This document shows, in pieces, positions 11,336 to 24,193 of a DNA stretch of 64,000 bases. Below the pieces are notes generated by a model that worked only from the letters and a program-made list of their open reading frames with translations, was not told the DNA's origin and did not search any database. Positions within the stretch are counted from its first letter, which is position 1. Every line of letters begins with the position of its first letter. Made by a program: the position numbers and the translations under genes. The stretch is taken from contig JACAXG010000069.1 in the NCBI GenBank assembly GCA_018881555.1, forward strand, positions 2,899,403 through 2,963,402, written 5' to 3'. This stretch comes from Amblyornis subalaris. Lineage: Eukaryota > Chordata > Aves > Passeriformes > Ptilonorhynchidae.

Positions 11336-12426
11336 TCAGTCTTTGTTCCCAGATTTGAATAATAGTTTTCTAAAATGTATATGTGTTGTTCTACCTGACT
11401 TTGTATCTCATTCACTTTGATTTTCCAGCTTGTTTACTCTGAAATTTGTTTTTGAAGAGCCAGTTTTTGCTACATGGTTCTTGCATTGTAGTATACTATA
11501 CATGGTTATGATACTCTCTGAGTTAATATTCTCAAGAGTTTTTTAAAAAAACTCTATTGGAATTGTATGATCTTGTAAATGTTTTCTGTGGATGAATTTA
11601 GCTGTTGCTTAATTGTGACCACCTATTACTGCCAGATCCTGAGCACACTGTATTTTAATAAAACAGAGGCATATCAAGCAAACAAAAGTTCTCTTCAAGG
11701 GAATTCTGCAGTTTTCTTTCTGTTGCATGATGATCAGAAGTGAATCACTGTGAGTGGGGAGGAGGAGGGGGAGGAGAAAGGAGAGAAGCTGAAAGAAAAC
11801 AGACTAATTCTGATTAGACTTGCAGTTGAAATAATAGAAATTTATCATGCAAACATCTAGGTTGTTTTTAGAAATAAACATTGCAGTACTGAAGTCTGTC
11901 AATAATACATTACTGTGGATTGCTTCAATGTAGTGTATTTAACTGTGGTCTTAAATGGGAAAAAGACCAGAATATGGAGCAACAGAGCCTAACAAGAGTA
12001 GATGTTTTATATCCATGTTAGCATTTGGTATAGGCACTGTTTCTCTGGTCTTCAGCATGATCCTTCCAAAACCATTCAAGATACTGATCTCAGTTTATTA
12101 AAACAAGGAAATTAACATGGGGACTAAGAGGCCCTTTCATTTTTATTTAAAACTGTACTTATTGCAATAGCTTCCTGCTCAGAGATTTTTCTCCGAGTCT
12201 AAAAAAGGCTCACCCTCTTCTCCATAAGCTGTCATTCAGTTCTTCAATCTTTCCTAATAAATCATTCCTTCTAGACATTTTTCCATGAAATTCTTTCTGT
12301 CTGTCTGTCAAATAATCAAGCTTCTGGACTTCTCAATAGAAGGTGCTTATTTTGAGAATCACATGTCAACATTTATAAATCCAGAGTGTAGGCAGTGAGA
12401 GCAGAAATAGTATGCCTTCAAAGACT
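11336..12426. other. Unique AT-rich interval
   Basis: No gene or known repeat was recognised. A 19-bp near-palindrome of T and A runs flanked by GAG/CTC lies at 11536-11554, and a purine-rich G/A patch lies at ~11755-11800. Confidence 0.6.
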
Positions 12427-12700
12427 TGTATTGGGTCTGGATGAGGTGGAGTTCATTTTGCCCATAGCAGCTCCATCCAGTGCTGTGCTTTGTACTGGTG
12501 GCCAGAAAGGTGTTGGCATCACACCCATGTTTTGGCACAGCATCAGCGCTGTTTCTCCAGCGTTCCCCCATCACCAGCAGGCTGGGGGTGGGCAAGATCT
12601 TGGGAGAGGACACAGCTGGGACAGCTGATCCAAACTGACCAAAGGAATGTAATGCACTGTGTCTGCTCAGAAATAAAAGCTCAAATGAAGGAGGAGGGGA
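12427..12700 (+). mobile_element. ERV LTR, 5' part only (avian ERVL-like)
   Basis: The left end has a possible LTR terminus (TGTATTGGGTCTGG at 12427). The body shows a layout I associate with avian ERVL-type LTRs: GAGGTGGAGTT, then GTGCTGTGCTTTGTACTGG and AAGGTGTTGGCATCACACC. After these come TGGGGGTGGGCAAGATCTTGG, GGGACAGCTGATCCAAACTG and a TATA-like AATAAAAGCT near 12671-12680. Homology fades by ~12700, so the R-U5 half is missing. No retroviral coding sequence adjoins it. ORFs of 77-84 codons inside it are incidental. The exact family name needs a Repbase comparison. Confidence 0.75.
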
Positions 12701-15371
12701 GAGAGAATTGCAGAGAGTTGACCTACCACAGTACCATCCTTTAATATTACCGCAGTAGGTGGTAGGTAACTGTTCAGATCAAAGGCAATTGAATAAGATG
12801 CTGGCAAACTTCAACACCTCTGAAACAACTCTGAAACACAGGAGTACCTTTAAAAGCCCATGAGTGGCAGTACGGAGATTGCCAAAGTTGTGTTATCTAG
12901 ACAGCCTGAAAACAGAGAAACATGTTGTTCGAATTTTTAATTATCCAAAGGAAAGGAGACTAGAGACCCTAATGTGAGGATAATAACTATTGATCAATTC
13001 ATACATAATTGAGGATGTAGAAAGAAAGCACTTCTGGTCCCTTCTTCAATTGAATTCTGTGTCAAGCCATAACATTTGAAAAGGCATCCAGTGCTAATTT
13101 CAAGGATGGTGGATTGACAGGTGTTATTTTATTAATTGATTACACCCACATTTAAAGATAGGCATTAAACCTTAATGTGTCTACCACCACTAAATGCCAA
13201 TAAGTGTTTTCCTTTTAAAGAGTTCTTCTCCTGAGGGTAAATGCTTACAGATTGTGAAGAGTTCACCTCAACATGTTCTTCCATTTGCTTTAAAAAAGAT
13301 TTATTTAATCTTTTCCTTGAATGCACATCTCAGTACTTGTTTGTAGCTCTTTTTTATTCAATGAGTAAAGGAAAGAAACACACATACTTTTGAAGGACTG
13401 AAAAGTCTTGCTAGATAAAGGGGAAAAAACCCAGAAAAGGAATCTGTGTCTTTCAAGTGGTTCAGAAGGACGAACTGATAGCTAGAGCTTAAAAATAATA
13501 ATTAAAGAGATAAAAACAACCTTGGGTAAACAAAAGCAGTGTATTGTAGCAGTTGCCAGATCTTTTCACCTCCATGTGAACTATATGCTAGAAAGAAAAA
13601 GCCCAGGCACAGCAGTTTGGGCAAACACTGGCCAAGAAAGATGATTCTATTTACAAGAATACGGGTGAGAAAAAGGGTCATAAACCAGTCCGAAGGTAAA
13701 ATCAGATACACGCTTTTGTTGTAGACATTAGAAAAACTCCAGATGGGTGACATTTGCACCAGTCCTTAGACCAGAAATGCAAAGAATTAAACACTCAACT
13801 CCTTGAAAAGTGAGATCCTCATTATCCATGATCTTACAGTGCCTGGCAGCAACAGTTTAATGAGGCCTAACCAGGCATTTCCTTCTCTCTAACGTTTTTT
13901 TTCTCAGGGAGCAAAAGTTCAAGAGTTGATTAGCTACATAAAGGATTAACTTTGCTTGGTAGAACCCACTGTCCATCTGGTGTTGATCCCAAGGGAGAAA
14001 ACAGGTGGTAGTTGTGACAAGTTTTAGCACAGTTACACAAGCTTTGTGCAAAACACCCACTGCACAGACACTTTCCTTGTCTTTACACCCACCCTGAGCC
14101 AGAATTCAGGAAAACGGCACAGGTCATGGTTGTCAGCTGTAGTAGAGAACTGAGGAGGCTGTAAAGAGTATTTTCCTGGCTAATATTTTTCAGATGGGCA
14201 AAAATATCACCAGTGCTAGTGATGGTTCAAAACAAGACAGGCACAGTCCAACTTTCTGGCAAATCAAACCAGCCAGTTTTGAGCTCATGTCAGGTACTGG
14301 TGCTGAACTATTAGTTGCCTGTACGTTCCCTCCATGCACCAGTAAAGCTAAAATTTACATTGCCAAAATGCATCTGTATTGCTGCCAAGGGGAAATAAGC
14401 CAGACTGGACTTCAAACCCAGACGTGGGATGTGAGGCAATTTTACCCCTGTATTTGCCATTGATTTCCTTTGTGACTCTTGGAACTTCTTCCTCGAAGTT
14501 TTCAGAAAACCTTATTGAACACACAAAATTAATCAGCTCACAGGGAGATTTCAATGAATATGAAAAATATTTGTCCATAAGCCTGTGTTCTCCAGCTGGA
14601 ATCAGAGACATTCTCTTCCTGTGACCCTGAATGCTGTGATCATGGTGTACACTATTGCTTTACAGCTAAGCAGGGAAACTGTTACAGACTGCAAAAAAAA
14701 GCCGTATCCAGGTTGTTAATGTTGTGGGTTTTTTTCCCAAGAGAGACACTCTTTTTTTTGATTGGAAAACTGCAGGAAACTCCCTCCACAAATAATCGAT
14801 AGCCCACAGATTAGTGCATTCGTGTGATACCTGGAAGATTCAAACATATTTCCTGCAGAGATTAACAAGTTTTTTCATGGGTCTTGTCTACTGGAATCAT
14901 TATGTTATGTGGAAATATGCAAGCATTATTTTGCTAAAAGAAGGTAGCTTTGGGTTTGCCAGGTGGAGGTTGAAGATCCTGCTGTGATGGATGTTTGTGT
15001 GCAGTGGTTTGTGTCCAAGGAGAATCTGAGAGCAGCTGACTGCTGAATAGCCAATAGATGAACAGACATGTGCCAGGGATGTGAACCTGAGTCTTTCAGT
15101 CCTAAGCAAATTTACTAACCTTCAAACTTCTTGGAGTGGAACATATTTATATGCCTAAGAATTTAATCAGGCGGGATGTTAAGCAAGAGCTTATGCAGAC
15201 TGACACTTCATTTATCACAACAGACTACTGATAGTAGTGTGTTAGTACCTGTCTGACTTACAGACATCAGTCAAACCCCATGAACAAGCAAGTAAATATT
15301 TATTGTGCATGCAATATCCAATTGCTTTGCCAGTGAAAGAAGCATTGCTTTGCCAGGATGCACTGAGGGTT
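12701..15371. other. Unique AT-rich interval
   Basis: No gene, LINE or LTR was recognised. ORFs of 60-89 codons overlap on both strands without any domain. Confidence 0.6.
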
Positions 15372-15628
15372 AGAATCATAGAATTCCAGAATATGCTAAG
15401 TTGGAAGGGACCCATATGGATCATGGAGTCCAACTGCTGGCCTTGTGCAGAACATCCCGAGGGTCACAACATGTGCCTGAGTGCTTTGTTCAAACGCTTC
15501 TTGAACTCTGTCGGGTTTGGTACCATGGCCACTTCCCTTGGGAGCCTGTTCCAGTGCTCAACCACCCTCCGGGTAAAAAACCTTTACCGGATATTTAACG
15601 TAAACCTCCAGTTCTATGTTTCCAACAG
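15372..15628 (-). mobile_element. CR1 LINE 3' end, short copy
   Basis: The left edge carries octamer-derived AGAATCATAGAATTCC, then CTAAGTTGGAAGGGACCC and GAGTCCAACTGCTGGCC, a CR1 3' UTR of a different subfamily from the copy at 11.0 kb. ORF2 C-terminal sequence follows leftward on the - strand: an LLEHWNR-like block at ~15540-15565 and a degenerate RKVF-type block near 15580. Truncated at ~15628. The 136-codon + strand ORF across it is an artefact. Confidence 0.8.
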
Positions 15629-16680
15629 AAAATGGATATTCCCCCAAACCCATTATTATTCTCAATTTTTTTCTTATCCTTGCATAACCAGAGTAGACAC
15701 CCACATTATCTGAATCTTTACAGAAAAGAAGGCAGTAGGAAGATGAGTTGACATGACCAAAATACATGTAATAATGGTCCTGGAATTGAATGAAAATTCT
15801 ATATAAGCTGAAATTCATCCAGCACTTTGCTCAAAATAAAAATCAGGTTTGGAATTGGCAGAAAAATTCAGACTGGATTGCTTTCAAATTTGGATGTTGT
15901 CAACAATGCATAAAATCAAACTTCGCCTCAGGAACAATATAAGCAGAAAGAGGGATTTTGAATTATACAGAAAAAGGAAACATATGGAAGTTAAATTTAG
16001 GGTACAGGAAGTATCCCCTTATGTCTCTTTCCATTGTTGCCGTAACAAACTGGAATATGAGGAAATGCACGTACTAAGTAACAATCACAATAATCTTTAA
16101 TTCGTGGCAGTTCAACATTGACCTGCTCGAACTTTCCAGTGGAGGATAAAATAATTAGGTATATGCCACCTGATAATTATGTCTGATAAGTATTGTCCTC
16201 TATCCAGCCCACAGGACATCTTCTCAGAGCACATTCAGAAATGGAGACCAGAGGACTGAAAGGTTATCCCATATACCTCAGTTCAGTTCCTCTATATCCC
16301 TGAAGAGCCCAAGCTTAGCATCTGGAAGTCTACAAAGAAATTCAAACACTCTCTCTGTATGAGCAATGCGGTGCCAGAAACTGCTGCACTTACAGAGTGT
16401 ATATCCTTGCAGCTTCTTGAAGGCTGGAGCTGGATAGTGCAGGGTTTCTAGACCCAGATCGTGTATTCCTCAGGTTTTAAGATGGCAGTTCTTCAGGATT
16501 TTGTGTAGTCATATGTAGTTAAAAATGCTGAATACCTTACTTTTTTTGATCCCTAGGACTGAAAAGTAAAAAAATTGTGTGAAAGTTGTAGTTGCACTAG
16601 GGCGGAAATTTTAGACTTTTCATTTGAATTTACTCTTAAATCCTGATCTAAGGAGCTCCATTCTGTAAGAGGCAGAAAAA
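15629..16680. other. Unique AT-rich interval between two CR1 copies
   Basis: Nothing recognisable beyond short chance ORFs, for example the 83-codon one at 15849-16100. Confidence 0.6.
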
Positions 16681-16848
16681 CATAGAATCATAGAATGGCT
16701 TAGGTTGGAAGAGATCTTAAAGATCCTCTAGCTCCAAATCTCCTGCCATGGGCAGGGACACCTTCCACCAGACCAGGTTGCTCAAAGCCCCATCCAGCCT
16801 GGCCTTGAACACTTCCAGGGATGAGCAACTCCAACTTCTCAGGGCAAA
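16681..16848 (-). mobile_element. CR1 LINE 3' end, very short copy
   Basis: Starts on the left with two octamers (CATAGAATCATAGAAT), then GGCTTAGGTTGGAAGAGATC and CCTGCCATGGGCAGGGACAC. It continues through GGTTGCTCAAAGCCCCATCC to ~16848. It contains essentially the 3' UTR and a few ORF2 C-terminal codons. The clean octamer end marks the true insertion end on this side. Confidence 0.93.
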
Positions 16849-18225
16849 ATATTGACTCTAATTCAGCAGGTCACTTGAGCACACTTATTTTTGCTAAGTC
16901 AATGGTACCATTGGCTCTAATGTGATCCCAGAACTTAATGCTAAGTACACATCCCAGGGCTTCATGGGATTGGGACTCAAATTTTCAGAATCTTACTGTT
17001 TTTAATATGCCAAATGAATCCCCTTCTGAAAACTCTCTATTTGAAAAGAAAGAGGAAAAAAATCTCATCTGTAACTTATGTGAGTTTCCTTATATATGTA
17101 GGCTGTGTGCCAAATCTTCTCATGAATTTTATCATTAAAACTTTTATAACAATAATTATAGGCTTTTCAGATATAGAAAAAAATTCAGATAATGGAAATC
17201 AAAGTAAGTTGAGCTGTCATTAAGTCTAAAATAATTATCATCCAACTGTGGCCTGTTCCATTTTTATATTGCCACAATGTAATAAGATGTGCTCTCTTTG
17301 AGAATGCTTTCAACTTCAGAAAATATTGCAAAGCGTGCCTCCGTAGGAGAAAAAAAAATGAATCAAATGTGAGCACAAAATTTCAGAAACTAGTTTTCTG
17401 AGTATTGAGAAGCAGGATAAACCTTGAGATTCAATAATACATCTATTTAGTAATAGAGATGAATATATGATTGGCAAGTCTTGTAATGTGCTAATACAGA
17501 CTGTATGACTTACTATTTGATGAAGTTTGTATTTAATATAGAAAAAAAGCACTTCTCTTTCTCCTTCACGGAACACAGTTTGTATCATTTACAGAAGCTT
17601 TTTTTTTACTGTTCCAAAAAAATATTTTATCGGTTGCATGGCTGGCCACCTGCATACTTTTAGTTTGAGGATTAAATGTTTATCATTAACATTTTTTTAA
17701 GTGCTGAAACACACTAATTTTTATTCTCTGCTGTAATGCTCTTGTTTGCTTATGTCCAGAATGTAATGAATAGTTAAATGAAAAGTATATTTATTACCTT
17801 CATCAACAGCAGTACATACAGGGATTAATGGTTTTTAGTTTTCTAGATGGTACTGACAAAACCTTGCCAACTCCTACCTCTTTCTCTTGCTTCATTACAA
17901 GGTCAGATTGGCCAGAATATTTAAATGGAAAATAGTTACTCAATTTAGTCCGGATGTTGAAGGCTTCCATTTGCTCTTCCCAGGATTATAAATTAATTAA
18001 ATTCTTAGTTGTTTAATTAATAATTCTCATTTGTTCCTCAGTTTCTCCCCTTTTTTTCTTCTTCTTTGTATCATTTAGCCACAGCAGATAGGCTATCTTC
18101 TCGCTTGATTTCACTAATCCCCACCTGGATACAGTGCTGGCTGCCTTTACAAAGCATTAGTTCTCTCCCATATGAAGAGGAAGAGAGATGTGGAGATGAG
18201 AATTCTCCACATTATTCTAAAAGAC

Positions 18226-18238
18226 TTTTTTTTTTTTT
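18226..18238. repeat. T13 homopolymer
   Basis: Thirteen consecutive T residues in unique sequence. Confidence 0.9.
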
Positions 18239-19462
18239 ATGCTAAAGCTTGACATGAGATTCCTCTTCTCATTTCCTTCTACTTCCACTGCACGTGTGGT
18301 ACCAACCACTCCCAAATTTCTCATTTCTCAATCAGCATTTCCTTGCTATTTTTTCATACTGTTCCTGATACACAAAAGAATCTTCTTGAAAAAAGAAACC
18401 ACAGGACAACCCACATAAGCAACTATGTTTGTTTTATGCTTCCTCCTTAAATACTCCTTTGCCAAAATATACAGTTAGAATCTTGAAAACGTTCTGATGC
18501 TCTGAAGACTGCCTCTTCCACTAACCAGCATCTTCTCAGCATATCCTGCCTTGCCTGATCTAGATGCTGTCTCATATCCTTCTCAAGTGAGTATCATGAA
18601 TCCCTATTTCATCAACTGAACCCAGGCTGTAAGCCCTGTACTGCCAATGGCAATGGAAGCAGGCTGCAGAAATAAACTTGGCAGCCACTGATTTTAAATT
18701 TAAATTTTGTGGACAATTTATCTTCTGTGTACATTATAATATAGTGTGGTATCTGTACCTATTTGCCACCTTCCTTTAACTTCACTGCCATTTTTCAAAT
18801 GAGAGACTGTGATCACTAATGAGGATAATTTTATAGCTGCTGTGAATAAGCAAGCATAAGCCTAAGCTATCTAGGCAACATATGACAAAATTTTATGGGC
18901 TCAAGTAGCATATAATTCTAAAAAAAGTCACTGTGGATTCTTGCTGGTGCCAAGTCTGGGACCTGTGCCAGTGCTTTAGCGCTACTAGGCATTTCTTGAG
19001 CAGAAGCAGAACTGCCTGGACAATTCAATGTCCCCTGACTGGGAGCACGTACACAGCCCCATGTAGTCCCACTTGCACAAGGAAGGGTAGGATGTCCCTT
19101 TGATAAATTGTGTCCATCAAAGAGATTATGAGGCTATATAATATGCCTTATCTAGCCAACCACTAGCAGAGGAGGTGCAGTCGAAGGAAATGGCTCATGG
19201 CTTGGATGTATCATTACATCCTGATGAGGAAGCTGGGAGCAAACCAGAATGGCTCTTGATCTGCCGTGAGGGAGAGAGCACCCCGCGGTCAGTGACTGGT
19301 CACCTCAGCTTCCTGAAGTGAGGACGGCTACTCTCCAACCTTGCACTAATCATAGCTTGAACACGCAGAGGAAACGGGGGTCTACTGGGAACAACTCTGG
19401 TCCACTTAGGTCTTGTAAATAATCCTGCAGAAATTTCATTTGCCTCATCTGTTAAAGGAACT

Positions 19463-19514
19463 GTGGCATATATCTATCTGAATAGTATTGGTGGCATATA
19501 TCTAAATATTATTG
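19463..19514. repeat. Diverged tandem duplication, 28 and 24 bp
   Basis: Both units begin GTGGCATATATCTA and end TATTG. The second unit has a 4-bp internal deletion. Confidence 0.8.
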
Positions 19515-21450
19515 GTATCAGAAAATCCTTGAAATGTCGGTTCAACCCATTGCTGGGAGATATTTTTATCAAATGCTCTTTAATTTCGTAGCAAGAGAAC
19601 AGAAGAGGGAGAGCAGAACTAAAATGATTCTGCACTGATGTAAACAAACATAAGTATTACTAGATAAAAATAACATGTTTTGAAATCACTTTTATATCTT
19701 TAATTGCTATCAATTTTTGTGGCCAAAATTCTGTTCTGTTTGTGGCATAATTAACCCAAATTGTGTTATAATGTGATACTACACCAGACTTTTCCTGTTT
19801 ACAAAACTGTGGCCATTACTTACAGTTTTAACATTGCATCTACGCTGGCTGTTCCAAATGAAATTTCAAAATTGCTAAAAATAACCCTTGTGGAAATGAA
19901 CTTAGTAAGCTGACCTTCTGGGAAAGTCACTTTGTCACAAGTCATTTTGAATTTATTCCATTCATCTCCTTGCCTGACTTTTTGTTATATTCTTATTCAA
20001 ATGTACCATGTCTTGTCTACCTATAGTGTCAGCTTCAGTCATAAAATTGGTTGAACCAAATACATAAACCCACCAACTACACGCAGATCTGGTAAGACGA
20101 AACTTTTCTAATTAAATTTTTTCAACACAGAAAATTAATATAGTCTTCAATTACAGAAGGCCCATATAACTAAGAGGAGGTTGACTTCATTAAATCTGTA
20201 AACAAATTATACTGTATTTGAAATGGAAAAATCCAGATTTGATACTGAAAATAACTGATATCAAAACCAAATACAAATTCCAGACAGATTGAAACCTTCC
20301 TTTATTTATTATCACTGAAAATTATATGCAGACGTCACACTATATAAACATGTATATCATGAACATAATTTTTTGTTCTACATCTTCAAAATAACGTAAC
20401 AGTTTAGATCTGCAGTTGCTATGACTTCATGTGAAAAGACAGAAAAGACATCACAACCACTTTATCTGTGAAATTTCACAGGGGCTAAACGTACATTTTG
20501 ATAGGTTGTGAGACCTGGGCTACACTGAAAGGTTATGCTTACAGACTCCAGCTTTTCTGCATTCTAACTTTATCCTATTTTTGAGACAAGTGCTTTTAAA
20601 TGCTTCATCAGAGTCATGTGATTTTATTTTCCTGTAAGCTTCTTTACTCACACATCCTCCAGGCTAATTCCATTTTATCTTTCACAAAAGATGCTGCACA
20701 TCACTTCCTTCCTACCTGGGGGTTTCGTCCAAGACCTTCCAAGGGAGCAACACTCTCAACTCTCACCCGGAGAGGACACAAAGCAGCCCAGTAAGACTGA
20801 AGGGAAAGAGGCTCCTGCTGCCAAGGGTCACAGGGCATTGCTTAGCAGGAAACAGACACTCTGCATGTGACATCCTGCAGGATTTACTCGGCAGGTGGGG
20901 AGGCTGAGAGCCCACAGTGCATCAGTGGAAATGTCGGGAGAAGTTTCCTCAAACAAATGTGTACCACGACAGTCACGGATACTTATTGTGTCTTAAGTCT
21001 ACTGTTAGATGCATCCTTTCCTAAAATACCAAGATAAAAAGACATGTTTTGAAATTAGCTAACTACCAAATTTTGTCGGGAGACCGTGTTACCATTTCCC
21101 TCTGCTTTTCTTCCTTCACATATTTAAAGTGTTCTTTGCAGAAGAAGCAGTGAGTTTCATTTTTTATGCATGTTGACTAAAGGCCATGTGTGGATAAAAG
21201 TCAATACGTGGATGAGTAGGATTGGAACATGAATGTCTCATTTATTTATGAGAACCCTTGTGTGCTGTGTACCTTACACATAGATGATACCTGCTGACGG
21301 TGAGATAACTGGCAGGCTGAGATTTGTCATCCATATGAAAGCAGGCTTTTGCTACCTAAGTTATCTCTTTTATCTGCTCATGCCATGGGAAAAGAATGTG
21401 GTGATCTGGTCTCCTGAGATGGTGAAGCTGTTGCTTGCTTCATAACTAGC

Positions 21451-21962
21451 AGAATCATAGAATCCTAAAGGTTGGAAAAGACCTTTAAGGTCATCAAATC
21501 CAACTGTCAACATAGCATCACCACCATGTTCACCATTAAACCACGTCCTCAAGAGCCACATCCACAAAATTTTTGAATATCCAGGGATGATGACTCGACC
21601 ACTTCCCTGGGAGGTCTTTTCCAAAGCCCTACAACCCTTTCTGTGAACATTTTTTTCCCCATTATCTAATCTAAACCTCCCCTGGTGCAGCTTAAAGTCT
21701 TGTCACTTGTTACCCATGACAAGAGACCGACCCTTATCTGGCTACATCCCCCTTTCAGGCAGTTGTAGAGAGTGATATGGTCACCCCTGAGCCTCCTTTT
21801 CTCCAGGCTGAGAAGTTCCTTCAGCCATTCCTTCAGCCATTCCTCATAGGGCTTGTGTTCCAGATCCTTCACCAGCTCTGTTCCCCTTCCCTGAACATGC
21901 TCCAGCACCTCAATATCTTAGAGTGAGGGGCCTAAAAGTGAGCACAGGATTTGAGATATGGT
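21451..21962 (-). mobile_element. CR1 LINE 3' end with partial ORF2, older subfamily
   Basis: The left edge has AGAATCATAGAATCC followed by AAAGGTTGGAAAAGACC and a CR1 3' UTR. On the - strand ORF2 remnants run from ~21908 to 21510, including [37 protein letters not shown] and GDDAMLTVGFDDLKGLF-like 3' sequence. A perfect 12-bp tandem duplication (CCTTCAGCCATT at 21818-21829 and 21830-21841) repeats the residues EWLK within ORF2. The right edge fades at ~21962. It is more diverged than the copies at 16.7 and 24.2 kb. Confidence 0.88.
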
Positions 21963-24193
21963 GAAAGAACTCATCAGTAAGAAATTGCACTAAACTCACC
22001 ACAGAAAAATTCTCAAGTTTCTTCTTTTTTGCTTCGTCTACTTCCTTCTGTGTTGGGAACTGACACCTATTTGAACAGATTTTGTCAAAGAAACCACTGC
22101 ACCTTTTTGGTAACTAGAACGAGTAGAGAATTAAACTCTTCAGCTCAACTGCTCCCTACTAGCACCTCCTGATGGGGAGTCTAGATCAATTCCTGCTGAA
22201 AAATTATTCTCTTTGCTGCTCTTCAAGCTGTTGCTATTGAATGGCTAATGTGGATGTAGGAGACGTAAACCTTCGGAAATGGGAACTTTGTGAAATATAT
22301 AGAAACACATTAAAAGACAAAAGGGAAAGTTAAGAAAACATTAAATCATGAGATTCCACACATAAAGTGGATTTCTCAGCCATCACATTGTACCATGGTG
22401 TACACACACCATGAGATGAAACATAGTTCAGGATTCAGAGAAATATTGTGCCTCCTTTGTAGATTCCCTCAGTTACCAAGATTTGAGGACTGCTTTCATC
22501 TCTTACAGGGAATTTTTGAAGACAACTAGTACTTTCTTTGTTCAAACATCTTCTTGAAAGACTAAGAGGATGGGTGGTAAGGAGTGACTGTTAGAAATAA
22601 CCAAAAGCAGGCAGTACACTTGGATGCTGGACACATAGCCTGTACCATTGTTAGAATATCCTGCTAAGACAAAACACAGAAATAAAAGATGTCCTGAAAT
22701 GTAATAGAATGTGATGGTTTCCAAGCAGCTCCTGCCACTTGAAAGAGGTAAAGTGGGCATTTTTTAGTAGGGGACACCTTTACTTTATCCTTAACTAGTA
22801 GAAATTGGGATAAATCCATTGACTTCAAAAGAACTAAATCAATTTGCACTGGCTTAAAATCTAGTTTATTGATTTTTTCTCTTTTGTCTAAACAAAAGTA
22901 ATTTTAGCTGAAGGAAAGTAGTTGATTTTTAGCAAAATTGCCATAAGAGAACAATGCAAACCTGGTTAATGTCTTCATAAAACCACTTTGAAAAGTCCAT
23001 TTCTCATGGAGTTTGTGTTTAAGATTTTTCAGGGCTTTGCTTTCTCATTTCACTAGTGTTACAATGCAACAACAGTTGTGACTTTACTTGGTCTCAGTGT
23101 CTTTTTTTAATGATGCTTAGATATTTGACCTCATTTTTTCAGAAAAAAAGGTCCTATTCTAAAAATTAATTGCTATTTCTTAGGTTTTGTTTTATTCCAT
23201 CCTAACATGAAAGATGAAAAGCAAGAAAATAACAAGGTTAGTCATTAATGGAAACTTAAAGAGTTATTTCCATTCTACCAGGTGTTATTAGTTGTTCTAG
23301 AAAATATAGGATTCTAGTGTGGGAAATGCTATGAACAATAACTAGAATCAATACTGTTTTAAAATACCTCAGTGCCAGTGCAAGTTGCCAACAACCATCA
23401 CTGGGCAGATACTTGTATTGTGACACATCTCAGCATCTCAGAAGTCATGTTTAAAGATTGGCACAGAAAACAGGACAGAAATACAAGCTACTCCATGGTG
23501 TCCAGCCAACAAAATTATATTACTTTGGAAGGAACTTTATAATAATGAGAAAGGAACTGAGCCATTATACTAAATAAGCAATCACTAATGAATTTCCAGA
23601 GCTAGGATGAGTTTATGATTCAGGAGATTTTTTTAAAAGATACAGAAATTCTTAGTAATCTCTTTAAGACACTGTGCTTTGTTCTGAAGTTCTTCCCTTC
23701 AATCTAAAGGGAGGGGTCACTGTAAAGCTACTTTGTGACCCCAGTGAAGCAATGAAAAAATACAGATGTTCAGAATATGTACCCACAAATGATACTGGCA
23801 GCATAAAAGTGACCAGGTCAGACATTTTGTGCTCATTTTTGTGCACACATTCACACTCCTATTAATTCGTAGATGGGATGAAAGAAGAATGAGCATAATT
23901 TTCCCTGATCTCCCCTCTATCACACAACATTAAATTTCTCCCTTATCCCTGCTCAGAGCAAAGGATAACTTGCCCTTTAATGACAAATACATGCCAGAAA
24001 AACAGTCTGTGTTTGTAGATAACAAGAAATGAAGCATATATGACTTCACTTGAAACTTTGCTCCAGTGATTAAGCATTCTCACTGTTTAAAACATGAGTT
24101 TAATGTTTAAAAATGTGTCTGTCTTCAGTTTATGTGGGTTCACTTCCAGCCACTGGTTTCTCTTATGTTTTTCTCCTGTTTTGTTGGTGGTTG
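21963..24193. other. Unique AT-rich interval
   Basis: No gene or interspersed repeat recognised. An 8-bp perfect inverted repeat with a 4-nt loop (CATGGTGT/ACACCATG) lies at 22394-22413. Confidence 0.6.

Larger units (their letters stand above)
16849..21450. other. Unique interval with a GC-richer patch
   Basis: No gene recognised. A T13 run lies at 18226-18238. The patch at ~18940-19410 is GC-richer than its surroundings, contains several CpGs (for example near 19283-19290) and matches no repeat I know. A diverged tandem duplication lies at 19463-19514. Confidence 0.55.

Noticed and set aside
11052..11420. 122-codon + strand ORF
   Set aside because: Antisense to CR1 ORF2 C-terminus, whose - strand reading has the conserved motifs.
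15303..15713. 136-codon + strand ORF
   Set aside because: Runs antisense through a CR1 3' end.
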